A stretch of DNA of 48,195 nt, taken from Gammaproteobacteria bacterium. GTDB lineage: Bacteria; Pseudomonadota; Gammaproteobacteria; Enterobacterales; Psychrobiaceae. The stretch spans positions 1 to 48,195 of the forward strand of contig JABSRU010000033.1 of the NCBI GenBank assembly GCA_013214965.1. The letters run 5' to 3'. Shown one piece after another: positions 8,510 to 15,632 of this stretch. Numbering within the stretch: the first letter of the stretch is position 1; every line of letters begins with the position of its first letter. The position numbers and the translations under genes were made by a program. The notes beneath the pieces are model-generated. The model searched no databases. It saw only the letters and a list, made by a program, of their open reading frames with translations, and was not told where the DNA came from.

Positions 8510-9565
8510 CTAAGTATTGCGGCGCGCTTTAACGGCATCGGCTAGTTGTTGCAATACGAGTAAAGTATCATCCCAATGAATACATTCATCAGTCACACTT
8601 TGACCGTAAACAGCGGCTGCGCCATCAACAATGTCTTGTCGTCCTTCTACGAGGTTACTTTCGATCATCACACCAAAAATAGAGCGGTCACCCGCGGTAA
8701 TTTGAGCACTAACGTCATTAGTGACATCCAGTTGGCGTTTAAACTGTTTGGAGCTGTTGGCGTGGCTAAAATCAACCATGATATTGTTAGGAAGCTTCGC
8801 TTTGGTCAATTGTTCGTTAACGGCTGCGATATGTTCTTTACTGTAGTTTGGTTCTTTACCGCCACGTAAAATGATATGACAGTCTTCATTGCCTGTGGTT
8901 TCGACGATCGCCGAATGGCCATATTTGGTCACTGATAAAAAGTTATGCGGGGCACTTGCTGCGCCTATAGCGTCGATGGCAACTTTGATCGTACCGTCGG
9001 TACCATTTTTAAAACCAACGGGGCAGGACATCCCTGAGGCTAGCTCACGGTGAACCTGGGATTCGGTCGTACGGGCACCGATAGCACCCCAACTCATCAG
9101 ATCGGCAATAAATTGTGGCGTGATCATATCAAGGAACTCGCCGGCAGTGGGCAGTCCTAATTCATTGATATCAAGTAATAACTTACGCGCTATGCGTAAT
9201 CCGTCATTTATGTGACAAGTGTTGTCCATACCGGGATCATTGATTAGCCCTTTCCAACCGACTGTAGTACGTGGTTTTTCAAAATAGACGCGCATGACAA
9301 TTTCTAACTCGCCTCGTAAAGTGTGGCGAATTTTTTGCAAGCGTGTTGCATACTCCATTGCAGCATCGACATCATGGATGGAACAAGGACCAACGATAAT
9401 GAGTAAACGGTCATCTTTGCCACTGAGAATATCATGAGTTGATTTTCGAGCGTCAAATACAGTTTTAGAGGCCGTTTGGCTGAGGGGAAATCGTTCGAGT
9501 AATGCAACTGGAGGTAATAGTTCTTTAATTTGATTGATGTTTATATCGTCAGTTTGGTAATACAT
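8510..9565 (-). CDS. aroG: 3-deoxy-7-phosphoheptulonate (DAHP) synthase, AroG type
   Basis: This enzyme joins phosphoenolpyruvate and erythrose-4-phosphate in the first step of the shikimate pathway. The 351-aa class I-alpha protein is close to E. coli AroG along its length. Landmarks are MYYQTDDININQIKELLPP at the N-terminus, the metal-binding GPCSIHD, MRVYFEKPRTTVGWKG in the PEP site and GARTTESQVHRELASG. The N-terminal arm and ring, where feedback inhibitors bind in this class, are present. Feedback specificity (Phe, Tyr or Trp) is inferred from best resemblance to the Phe-sensitive form. I saw no TyrR box in the 106 bp upstream. It ends before the hairpin at 8478-8505. Confidence 0.93.
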   Translation of the reverse strand: MYYQTDDININQIKELLPPVALLERFPLSQTASKTVFDARKSTHDILSGKDDRLLIIVGPCSIHDVDAAMEYATRLQKIRHTLRGELEIVMRVYFEKPRTTVGWKGLINDPGMDNTCHINDGLRIARKLLLDINELGLPTAGEFLDMITPQFIADLMSWGAIGARTTESQVHRELASGMSCPVGFKNGTDGTIKVAIDAIGAASAPHNFLSVTKYGHSAIVETTGNEDCHIILRGGKEPNYSKEHIAAVNEQLTKAKLPNNIMVDFSHANSSKQFKRQLDVTNDVSAQITAGDRSIFGVMIESNLVEGRQDIVDGAAAVYGQSVTDECIHWDDTLLVLQQLADAVKARRNT

Positions 9566-9671
9566 TTTTTGCGCCTATCGTCATTGCCATAAAGTCTTCG
9601 AGACCTTCACCGTAACGCGACTGCCCCGACAACGCAATTAATGTTTTACCTATTAGCAATATGTCTAATCA

Positions 9672-10139
9672 TTAACGATTAAAATTGAGTAAACTCTCAC
9701 ACTCTTGAGTGATCGGTTGTTTGAGTTCGTCTTCCCATTGGGCGCGCTGAACGTCAAAACGCATCCGTTGCTGACGTTTAAGATCTTTATAGCCCTGATG
9801 GGTAGGAAACTGGGATAACCGCTGGTCCAAATCATGCAAATTTGGGTAAGCTGCTGGGAAGTGGCGATCTCCAATGTGATGGAAGGTTTCTAGTAACCGC
9901 GCGATTCTAATCACTCCTTCCGATATCTCACATTGCTGTTCGACAATAGCTTTCGCAATGAGCCTAATGCTTTCGGCTATTTTCTCATTGCGATTGGTGA
10001 CCAGTTGCTCTTGAGCAATTAATTGAGCGGTTTGGGCTTTTTTTTGTGTGGCAACCTGACTTAATAAATTACCAGCATAGACAGCTAATGAAATCACAAT
10101 GAGCGCGGCTATTATTAATAAAATAGCCGTTAGGCTCAC
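9672..10139 (-). CDS. DUF2489 membrane-anchored protein
   Basis: This 155-aa protein has one N-terminal transmembrane helix (about residues 4-25, AILLIIAALIVISLAVYAG). A helical soluble part follows with the DUF2489 core IRLIAKAIVEQQCEISEGVI and RIARLLETFHHIGDRHFP. The rest is charged and probably faces the cytoplasm. Function is unknown for the whole family. Its ATG overlaps the yihI stop by 4 nt, so the two are translationally coupled. The yihI-DUF2489 pairing is recurrent in Shewanella-like genomes. Confidence 0.88.
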   Translation of the reverse strand: MSLTAILLIIAALIVISLAVYAGNLLSQVATQKKAQTAQLIAQEQLVTNRNEKIAESIRLIAKAIVEQQCEISEGVIRIARLLETFHHIGDRHFPAAYPNLHDLDQRLSQFPTHQGYKDLKRQQRMRFDVQRAQWEDELKQPITQECESLLNFNR

Positions 10140-10729
10140 GACTCATCTCGATAGTCATCAAGATTCGCATCATCAAAACGATTCCACATATCTTGTTCAT
10201 TATCAGACGGTATTATCTTTTTACTGTCAGAAATATCGTCTTCTTTCTCTTCTTCTTCGTCAGTTAAGCCTAAATCAATCATTAATTGTTGATGGCGAGC
10301 TGTCAATTGTTCTACATAGCTTTGATCGGCTGCAGAAATGTCGATATTGTTATCGAGCGAATCCAGTAATTCATTAAGACGTTCATCAATTTCAATCGCG
10401 GCTAGCTCTTGTTCTGGCGTTTGTTGTTGAACAGCTGGGGTTGGCTTGACCTTATGAATTGTTACTTTGGGTGTCATCGGTTGTTTTTTAGGGGTAACAA
10501 CTAACTGGATCGCTTTTTTACTACCAACCATTAAATCTTGCGGATTGATGGATTGCTTAGACTTTGGTTTAGCTTTTTTACGAGCACCATCGATGTTTGC
10601 TTTGGCGCCAGCAGGTCTGCCTTTACCTTTCTTTTTAGCTAAAGGAGCTTTGCTACTAGATTGCTTTTCTAGTGGTTTTTTAGCAGCGCCAATTGAGCGC
10701 TCTGTACGGGTTTTTTTTATACGTGTCAT
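10136..10729 (-). CDS. yihI: Der GTPase-activating protein YihI
   Basis: YihI stimulates the GTPase Der (EngA) and so tunes late 50S ribosome assembly. The 197-aa protein has the typical layout. A lysine-, alanine- and proline-rich disordered N-terminal half starts MTRIKKTRTERSIGAA. The conserved acidic helical domain is near residues 106-158 (LAAIEIDERLNELLDSLD, LTARHQQLMIDLGL), followed by an acidic tail. It is somewhat longer than the E. coli protein (169 aa). It is the first gene of a two-gene unit with DUF2489. The minus-strand terminator at 10834-10857 insulates it from transcription coming from further upstream. Confidence 0.92.
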   Translation of the reverse strand: MTRIKKTRTERSIGAAKKPLEKQSSSKAPLAKKKGKGRPAGAKANIDGARKKAKPKSKQSINPQDLMVGSKKAIQLVVTPKKQPMTPKVTIHKVKPTPAVQQQTPEQELAAIEIDERLNELLDSLDNNIDISAADQSYVEQLTARHQQLMIDLGLTDEEEEKEDDISDSKKIIPSDNEQDMWNRFDDANLDDYRDES

Positions 10730-10829
10730 GGCTATTTTTAAATCATAAAATTATTAATGTGCTTTATACCAGATTTGAAGAAGAATTTCATTAGAAGTGA
10801 GTGAAAAATGTGCATCTGAGCGACAAAAT

Positions 10830-10950
10830 AAAAAGGCGACAGATTACTCTGTCGCCTAGTGTGTATTTACACTACTCTCAGATTTGAATCAATATGCAAA
10901 TCTGAAAGAAAGTTAACTACTAAAACCTTGTTTTTATTGTTCTTCCGTGC
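10830..10950 (-). ncRNA. Candidate small RNA or orphan leader (no coding gene)
   Basis: On the minus strand a TATAAT box (10956-10961) is followed by about 120 nt with no convincing ORF. The stretch carries three successive inverted repeats: CAGATTTG/CAAATCTG (10879-10904), TAGTGT/ACACTA (10857-10874), and a 10-bp stem at 10834-10857 followed by TTTTTATTTT. Modular hairpins ending in an intrinsic terminator are what a trans-acting sRNA looks like. No good -35 element is seen and the sequence matches no sRNA that I recognise. E. coli has the csrC RNA next to yihI, but only a few GGA motifs occur here, so a CsrC identity is not supported. It may instead be the leader plus terminator of a deleted gene. 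Confidence 0.35.
10834..10857 (-). terminator. Intrinsic terminator ending an unassigned minus-strand transcript
   Basis: AGGCGACAGA-ttac-TCTGTCGCCT is a perfect 10-bp stem. On the minus strand it runs into TTTTTATTTT. No recognisable gene lies upstream on that strand within 700 bp. Confidence 0.75.
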
Positions 10951-11404
10951 TTATTATTATATTGAGCTATAAACTAACCCCGAATCAATGTTCACACTTG
11001 TGAATACTCCACCATCCTTGTGAATCTACTAAAAGTAGAACTGATTTAAAATTGAGATAAATATCACGCCTAAATAGGCTTTTTATTATTTGACCTGAAA
11101 ATACAGGCTGATTTTAAAATTAAAATCTTTAAGTAAGTTTGGTGCATATAATTGCAACCGCGACACAAAACATGTCTATTATTATTGTTCTAAAAAGTTG
11201 ATTGACGTCAACGGTAGTTAAACACTTATTATTACTATTATTGGTAATTGTTATTATGTACGTGCGCTTAACTGGAACCTACTTTAATGATTAGTTCCGT
11301 CAGTACAAGTGTTTTTTTTAATTATTTTTGTTGCCGTGTAATTAATTATCTTTATTGTATTGTTTTTTATACAAAAAACAAAATGCTTACGTTTACGTAA
11401 TGGC

Positions 11405-11462
11405 TGATGTCTCACGACTATAAGGGGTGATATCTTAAACATTAAGGGGTGATCTCTCGCGA
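11405..11462. repeat. Three direct repeats at about 22-bp spacing upstream of the HupE-like gene
   Basis: TGATGTCTCACGA (11405), TGATATCTTAAAC (11428) and TGATCTCTCGCGA (11450) recur at 23- and 22-bp intervals. TAAGGGGTGAT occurs twice (from 11421 and 11443). Spacing of two helical turns suggests tandem binding sites for a transcription factor on one DNA face. The gene-free stretch 10730-11645 is AT-rich and otherwise holds only the small-RNA candidate and a few short palindromes. I see no supportable CDS in it. Confidence 0.45.
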
Positions 11463-11645
11463 TTGCTGATGTTAATATTATTTTAAAACTGATCGGTGAT
11501 TGTATACTGTACGAATATAGTTTGATTTTTGAGCTTTACATTCAAACGTTTATTCTATTTTAAATTATACTAGTTTGGGGTTTCTCTATGTGAACTGAAA
11601 TTATATGGTATCTTTGAGTTCTTCTTTTTAATAATAAGGCTGTTA

Positions 11646-12374
11646 ATGATTTGTTTTTTCACCCCTAAACGTTTTGCATATTTATGCTCTATATTTGTAT
11701 TATTGTTGATGAATAGCTCATCGATCTTTGCCCATGGTGTTGATGAAAATACCAAAGCGTTTTTAGTTCAGTCGACAGGGGTTGAGTTCGCGTCTTTTGT
11801 TTATATTGGCGCTAAACACATGATTACCGGTTATGATCATTTATTGTTCTTGGTGGGTGTGATCTTCTTTTTATACCGTCTAAAAGATGTTTTGCTATAT
11901 GTTAGTTTATTTACCTTAGGTCATAGTTTAACGTTATTGTTTGGTGTCTTAAATAATATTCAGATAAACCCTTATCTGATTGATGCAATTATTGGCTTTT
12001 CAATTTTATACAAAGGCTTTGATAATCTCGGTGGCTTTGAACGATTATTTAGCTGTCGACCGAATCCTAAATGGGCGGTATTAATTTTTGGCTTATTTCA
12101 CGGCTTTGGTTTAGCCACTAAAATCCAAGATTTTAATTTAGAGCAGCAAAGTTTATTGATTAATTTGTTGGCTTTTAATCTCGGAGTGGAAATTGGTCAG
12201 TTTATTGCGTTAATTTTTGTTATTTTACTCATCAATTATTGGCGTCAATATCGCAGTTTTACTCGTTTCTCAACCGCCGCCAATACATTATTAATGAGTG
12301 GTGGCATGATGTTAATTGGATATCAAATAACAGGTTATCTAATCAATACTAACTTTAACTCTGGTTTACTATGA
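11646..12374 (+). CDS. HupE/UreJ-family membrane protein (putative metal permease)
   Basis: This 242-aa protein has a signal-like N-terminal hydrophobic stretch ending at SIFAHG, then about six transmembrane segments. Two HupE/UreJ hallmarks are visible: HMITGYDH near residue 58 (the H-x5-DH nickel motif of the family) and FHGFGLA near residue 155. HupE proteins take up nickel for hydrogenase and UreJ for urease, but no hydrogenase or urease genes are in this window. The substrate is therefore open; nickel, cobalt or another divalent metal is possible. AAGG lies 6 nt before the ATG. The gene overlaps its downstream partner by 4 nt. The repeat array at 11405-11462 lies about 190 bp upstream. 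Confidence 0.85.
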   Translation: MICFFTPKRFAYLCSIFVLLLMNSSSIFAHGVDENTKAFLVQSTGVEFASFVYIGAKHMITGYDHLLFLVGVIFFLYRLKDVLLYVSLFTLGHSLTLLFGVLNNIQINPYLIDAIIGFSILYKGFDNLGGFERLFSCRPNPKWAVLIFGLFHGFGLATKIQDFNLEQQSLLINLLAFNLGVEIGQFIALIFVILLINYWRQYRSFTRFSTAANTLLMSGGMMLIGYQITGYLINTNFNSGLL

Positions 12375-12904
12375 TGAAACAACAAATACAATCAACTAAA
12401 ACATTAGTTAAAGCGACTATCATTTCATCGATGGTTGCGGCAGTAGGCTTAGTGCTGTTTATTCTACCGGCTGAATATGGCATTGATCCAACAGGCTTAG
12501 GCAACACGTTAGGTTTGACTCAGCTAGCACCAAATAATCAGGATAGCAGCGAAGTCGTACCAACGGCTCCAGACACAACCCAAGAAGATAAGGTGATGGT
12601 GACGGTTCCTGCACGCCGAGGTATCGAATATAAATTTGAGATGTTAGCAGGACAGAAAATAAAATATCAATGGCAGACTAATGATGGCAGTACATTATAT
12701 GTGGATCTTCACGGTGAGCCTAGGGGCGATACTACTGGCTTTTTTGAGAGTTATGCAATAGCGAAGACGCCAGAAATGTCAGGAACGATTACAGTACCAT
12801 TTGATGGTGTTCATGGTTGGTATTGGAAAAATAATACAGATCAGCCCATTGAAGTGAGTTTAACGACATCGGGTAGTTATACGGTGATTGGTTTACTTAA
12901 ATGA
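12371..12904 (+). CDS. Membrane-anchored periplasmic protein, partner of the HupE-like permease
   Basis: This 177-aa protein has one N-terminal transmembrane anchor (about residues 12-33, LVKATIISSMVAAVGLVLFI). A Gln-, Pro- and Thr-rich linker (about 45-75) leads to a beta-rich periplasmic domain ending GSYTVIGLLK. Similar proteins are annotated only as 'transmembrane anchor protein' and recur beside HupE/UreJ-like genes. Its ATG lies inside the stop of the preceding gene (ATGATGA), a strong sign of coupled translation and joint function. No metal-binding cluster stands out, but the domain has several aromatic residues (GWYWKNN). Function unknown. Confidence 0.85.
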   Translation: MMKQQIQSTKTLVKATIISSMVAAVGLVLFILPAEYGIDPTGLGNTLGLTQLAPNNQDSSEVVPTAPDTTQEDKVMVTVPARRGIEYKFEMLAGQKIKYQWQTNDGSTLYVDLHGEPRGDTTGFFESYAIAKTPEMSGTITVPFDGVHGWYWKNNTDQPIEVSLTTSGSYTVIGLLK

Positions 12905-12906
12905 TC

Positions 12907-12941
12907 AAAACCGCTCGGAATGTATTACTCCGAGCGGTTTT
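12907..12941. terminator. Bidirectional terminator between the HupE pair and cytochrome c4
   Basis: A perfect 13-bp stem AAAACCGCTCGGA / TCCGAGCGGTTTT with a 9-nt loop sits immediately after the anchor-protein stop and before the converging cytochrome c4 stop. Confidence 0.85.
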
Positions 12942-12959
12942 CAATACCAAATCACTTGA

Positions 12960-13562
12960 TTAGTGTAAACCACCTAAGTAGTTTGCTAATGCGGTGATTT
13001 CGCTATCCGTTAATTTTGCTGCCGTGTCACCCATCATTGATTGTGGATCGTTTGCGCGTTCGCCACTGCGGAATTTCTTCAGCTGTGCAACTAAATAGCT
13101 TGCATGTTGATTAGAAATTTTAGGGAACTTAGCTAAACCACTGCCATTACCGCGAGGTCCATGACAAGCTATACAGGCTGCAATTTTGCGCTCCATATCA
13201 CCACCACGATACAAATCTTGAGCCAGGCGAACAGATTCTTCGGTTGAAGTACCTTCGGTCACTTGCATTGATTGGTAATAAGCGCCGATATCTGCCATAT
13301 CTTGAGGTGACAACGCTGCTGCCATTCCCATCATGATTGGATCTTTTCGAGCGCCTGATTTAAAGTCGCTAAGTTGTTTAACGATGTAATCAGCATGTTG
13401 TCCTGCAAGTTTTGGATACATATCAATAAGGCTATTGCCATCAGATCCGTGACATGCTGTACACATGGCAGCTTTGTTTTTTCCTGCTTCAGCATTACCT
13501 GTGGCGTTTACGGTACCGACAAGGCTCACTAAAAGCGATAGTGCTATTGCTATTTTTTTCAT
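12960..13562 (-). CDS. Dihaem cytochrome c4
   Basis: This is a periplasmic electron carrier that donates electrons to terminal oxidases. The 200-aa precursor has a signal peptide (residues 1-20, cleavage near VNA) and two similar haem domains. Haem-binding motifs are CTACH (Cys34, Cys37, His38) and CIACH (Cys130, Cys133, His134). Methionine-rich loops (DPIMMGM and DPQSMMGD) supply the sixth haem ligands. The repeated YPKLAGQHADYIVKQL / FPKISNQHASYLVAQL segments show the internal duplication of the family. It is divergent from engB, the usual neighbour of cytochrome c4 genes in Shewanella and Pseudomonas relatives. Confidence 0.95.
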   Translation of the reverse strand: MKKIAIALSLLVSLVGTVNATGNAEAGKNKAAMCTACHGSDGNSLIDMYPKLAGQHADYIVKQLSDFKSGARKDPIMMGMAAALSPQDMADIGAYYQSMQVTEGTSTEESVRLAQDLYRGGDMERKIAACIACHGPRGNGSGLAKFPKISNQHASYLVAQLKKFRSGERANDPQSMMGDTAAKLTDSEITALANYLGGLH

Positions 13563-13720
13563 GGCATCCCAACTTTTTACAGTTTTATATGATTGCTATT
13601 GCTCACAAGCTCCACAGGCATGATAAACTCTCCTGTAACAGCTAATCTATATATTCTACATGAAATAAATAAAAAGTAATCAGCTCATAGACTTTTGAGT
13701 GAACTTTTGGAGCAAAAATT

Positions 13721-14380
13721 GTGTCAGATCTAAAAATCAACTTCGAAGCCGCAACATTTTTAACGAGTGCGCCGGATATTTCCCATATGCACATGCCTGC
13801 CGATCTCGGTTATGAGATTGCCTTTGCTGGTCGTTCTAATGCGGGCAAGTCTAGCGCGCTAAATACCATTACTCGTCAAAAAACATTAGCACGTACCAGT
13901 AAAACCCCTGGTCGAACTCAGTTAATCAATATATTTTCACTGGATCCACAGCGTCGTTTGATCGATTTACCGGGTTATGGTTTCGCAAAAGTGCCGTTGG
14001 ACATGAAAATAAAATGGCAAAAATCATTAAGTGAGTATTTACAAAGTCGTCAATGTTTACGCGGTTTGGTTATTATGATGGACATTCGGCATCCATTAAA
14101 AGAGCTTGACGTTAATATGATCCGATGGGCGGTGGCCAGTGATTTACCGGTCTTAGGCCTGTTGACTAAATGCGACAAATTAAAGTCCGGTGCGCGCAAA
14201 GCTACCGTGCTAAAAGCCCGTAAAGACTGTAAAGAGTTTGGTGGTAACATTACGATCCAAGCATTTTCATCATTAAAGATTATCGGTAAAAGCGAAGCTA
14301 TTGCGGTAATGACCCAATGGTTACAGCCTGATGATGAGTTAGTCGACTTAACTGATGTTGACGAAAATATTGAGAGTTAA
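13721..14380 (+). CDS. engB: Ribosome-biogenesis GTPase EngB (YsxC/YihA)
   Basis: EngB is a small Era-like GTPase needed for 50S subunit assembly. The motifs are clear: [11 protein letters not shown] (G1/P-loop), [11 protein letters not shown] (switch I/G2), DLPGYGFA (G3) and TKCDKL (G4). The length of 219 aa is normal. It begins with GTG at 13721, with TTGGAGC upstream at a suitable distance; no better ATG precedes the conserved N-terminus. Its stop overlaps the methyltransferase start by 1 nt (TAATG). The 158-bp gap to cytochrome c4 was read for Spot 42 RNA, which lies beside engB in other gammaproteobacteria; nothing similar is present. Confidence 0.96.
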   Translation: MSDLKINFEAATFLTSAPDISHMHMPADLGYEIAFAGRSNAGKSSALNTITRQKTLARTSKTPGRTQLINIFSLDPQRRLIDLPGYGFAKVPLDMKIKWQKSLSEYLQSRQCLRGLVIMMDIRHPLKELDVNMIRWAVASDLPVLGLLTKCDKLKSGARKATVLKARKDCKEFGGNITIQAFSSLKIIGKSEAIAVMTQWLQPDDELVDLTDVDENIES

Positions 14381-15552
14381 TGAATTATCAACAGCAATTT
14401 AATGCCATTGATCAAGTTTTAACTGAAACACGGCAGTATTGGCAAATACTGCCGTTTCAACATCTCACCCTTCCTTGGCCAGATAATTTAGCGTTATCAT
14501 CATTCTTAAATAGCTTATCGTTTGATCAGTTAGCATCTTTGGATAGCGATGATCAGTTACTCAGAACCACCTTCACGCCTTTTTTTGATTTTAATATTGA
14601 TTGTATTGATGAGCTTGCGTTAGTTAGTCCTAAAATTATTCCCTGTCCCGATCGATTAAAAGCGGCGATCAAAGGACGGAAGTGGCAGCAAATTGAGCGC
14701 TTTGAAGCACTGGTGCCTCAAGGTGCTGACGATGTTTTAGAGTGGTGCGCAGGAAAAGGGCATTTAGGACGGCTTGTTGCATTTCATCAGCAACGTACTG
14801 TCACTAGCGTTGAGTGGCAAGAAAGTTTATGTCAGCAAGGGCAATTACTCAGTGACAAATTTAAGTTAACTCAACAATTTGTGCAGTCAGATGTTTTCTC
14901 AATCACTGATAGTTTGTTACAACAGCAACAGCAAGCCGTGGCATTACATGCTTGTGGCGATTTACATACGGCATTATTGCAGCAAGCTGTCGTGGCGAAA
15001 ACTCGAGATTTACTGATAGCCCCTTGTTGTTATCACTTAATTCGAAGCGATCATTACCAGTCATTATCAGCTGCTGCTGGTGACAGTGAATTACGATTGT
15101 CTAAACGTGATTTGAATCTCTCGATGCAAAAAACAGTGGTTGCTGGTGCTCGGATTAAAAAATTTCGCACCATTGAGATTACATGGCGTTTAGGATTTGA
15201 TTTATTACAGCGAGATATTCGAGGCGTTGACGAATATATGCCTTTACCTGCGATTAAACAATCGATGTTGATGGGTAACTTTGAACAATTTTGTGCCTGG
15301 GCGAGCGCGCTAAAAGCGATTGTTATTTCCCCAAGTATTGATTTGTCACACTATGAGCAAGCTGGATCACAGCGCCGTTTGATCAATGCCCGCATTGAGA
15401 TAGTGACCCATGCCTTTCGGCAATTGCTTGAGCGTTGGTTGCTGCTGGATCGAGTGCTCTTACTCGATGAAAATGGTTACGATGTTGAGTTATTTAATTT
15501 TTGTGAGGATCATATCACCCCACGGAATGCGGTAATTAAGGCATCGTACTAA
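14380..15552 (+). CDS. SAM-dependent methyltransferase, METTL25/GSTCD-like
   Basis: This 390-aa protein has an N-terminal helical region (about 1-110) and a Rossmann-type methyltransferase domain. EWCAGKGHLGRLVAFH (about 124-139) is the SAM-binding motif I. VALHACGDLHTALLQQ and LIAPCCYHLI are the further motifs seen in the Methyltransf_32 group related to GSTCD and METTL25. The substrate is unknown; the CxxH-like APCCYH motif suggests an RNA or protein target by analogy only. Its start overlaps the engB stop, so it is cotranslated with a ribosome-assembly GTPase and rRNA is a reasonable candidate substrate (inference). It is rich in Gln runs, as are its neighbours. Confidence 0.85.
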   Translation: MNYQQQFNAIDQVLTETRQYWQILPFQHLTLPWPDNLALSSFLNSLSFDQLASLDSDDQLLRTTFTPFFDFNIDCIDELALVSPKIIPCPDRLKAAIKGRKWQQIERFEALVPQGADDVLEWCAGKGHLGRLVAFHQQRTVTSVEWQESLCQQGQLLSDKFKLTQQFVQSDVFSITDSLLQQQQQAVALHACGDLHTALLQQAVVAKTRDLLIAPCCYHLIRSDHYQSLSAAAGDSELRLSKRDLNLSMQKTVVAGARIKKFRTIEITWRLGFDLLQRDIRGVDEYMPLPAIKQSMLMGNFEQFCAWASALKAIVISPSIDLSHYEQAGSQRRLINARIEIVTHAFRQLLERWLLLDRVLLLDENGYDVELFNFCEDHITPRNAVIKASY

Positions 15553-15556
15553 CTAT

Positions 15557-15605
15557 AAAAAAACCGCACCATTACTATTATTTTAGAGTAATGATGCGGT
15601 TTTTA
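15557..15605. terminator. Bidirectional terminator between the methyltransferase and acyl-CoA dehydrogenase genes
   Basis: AAAAACCGCA-CATTACT pairs with AGTAATG-TGCGGTTTTT with one mismatch and a loop of about 10 nt. A- and T-runs lie on the two flanks, between converging genes. Confidence 0.8.
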
Positions 15606-15632
15606 AACTAACCGAGGTTGACTAATAACTTC

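Noticed and set aside
9549-9660. An open minus-strand frame between the DUF2489 stop and the aroG start (about 36 codons, rich in Gly, Leu and Ala)
   Set aside because: It has no good start codon or Shine-Dalgarno, overlaps the aroG start and does not show an enrichment of aromatic codons expected for an aro leader peptide. An open run of this length can occur by chance.
11000-11030. Seven-codon minus-strand ORF (MVEYSQV) after AAGGATGG
   Set aside because: Too short to judge, and no codon bias or attenuator-like structure is associated with it.
10830-11100. CsrB/CsrC-type RNA next to yihI
   Set aside because: Only a few GGA motifs occur and they are not displayed in repeated hairpin loops, unlike Csr RNAs. 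The E. coli gene order alone is not enough.
13563-13720. Possible Spot 42 (spf) RNA next to engB
   Set aside because: The 158-bp gap lacks the hairpin-terminator structure and conserved core of Spot 42.
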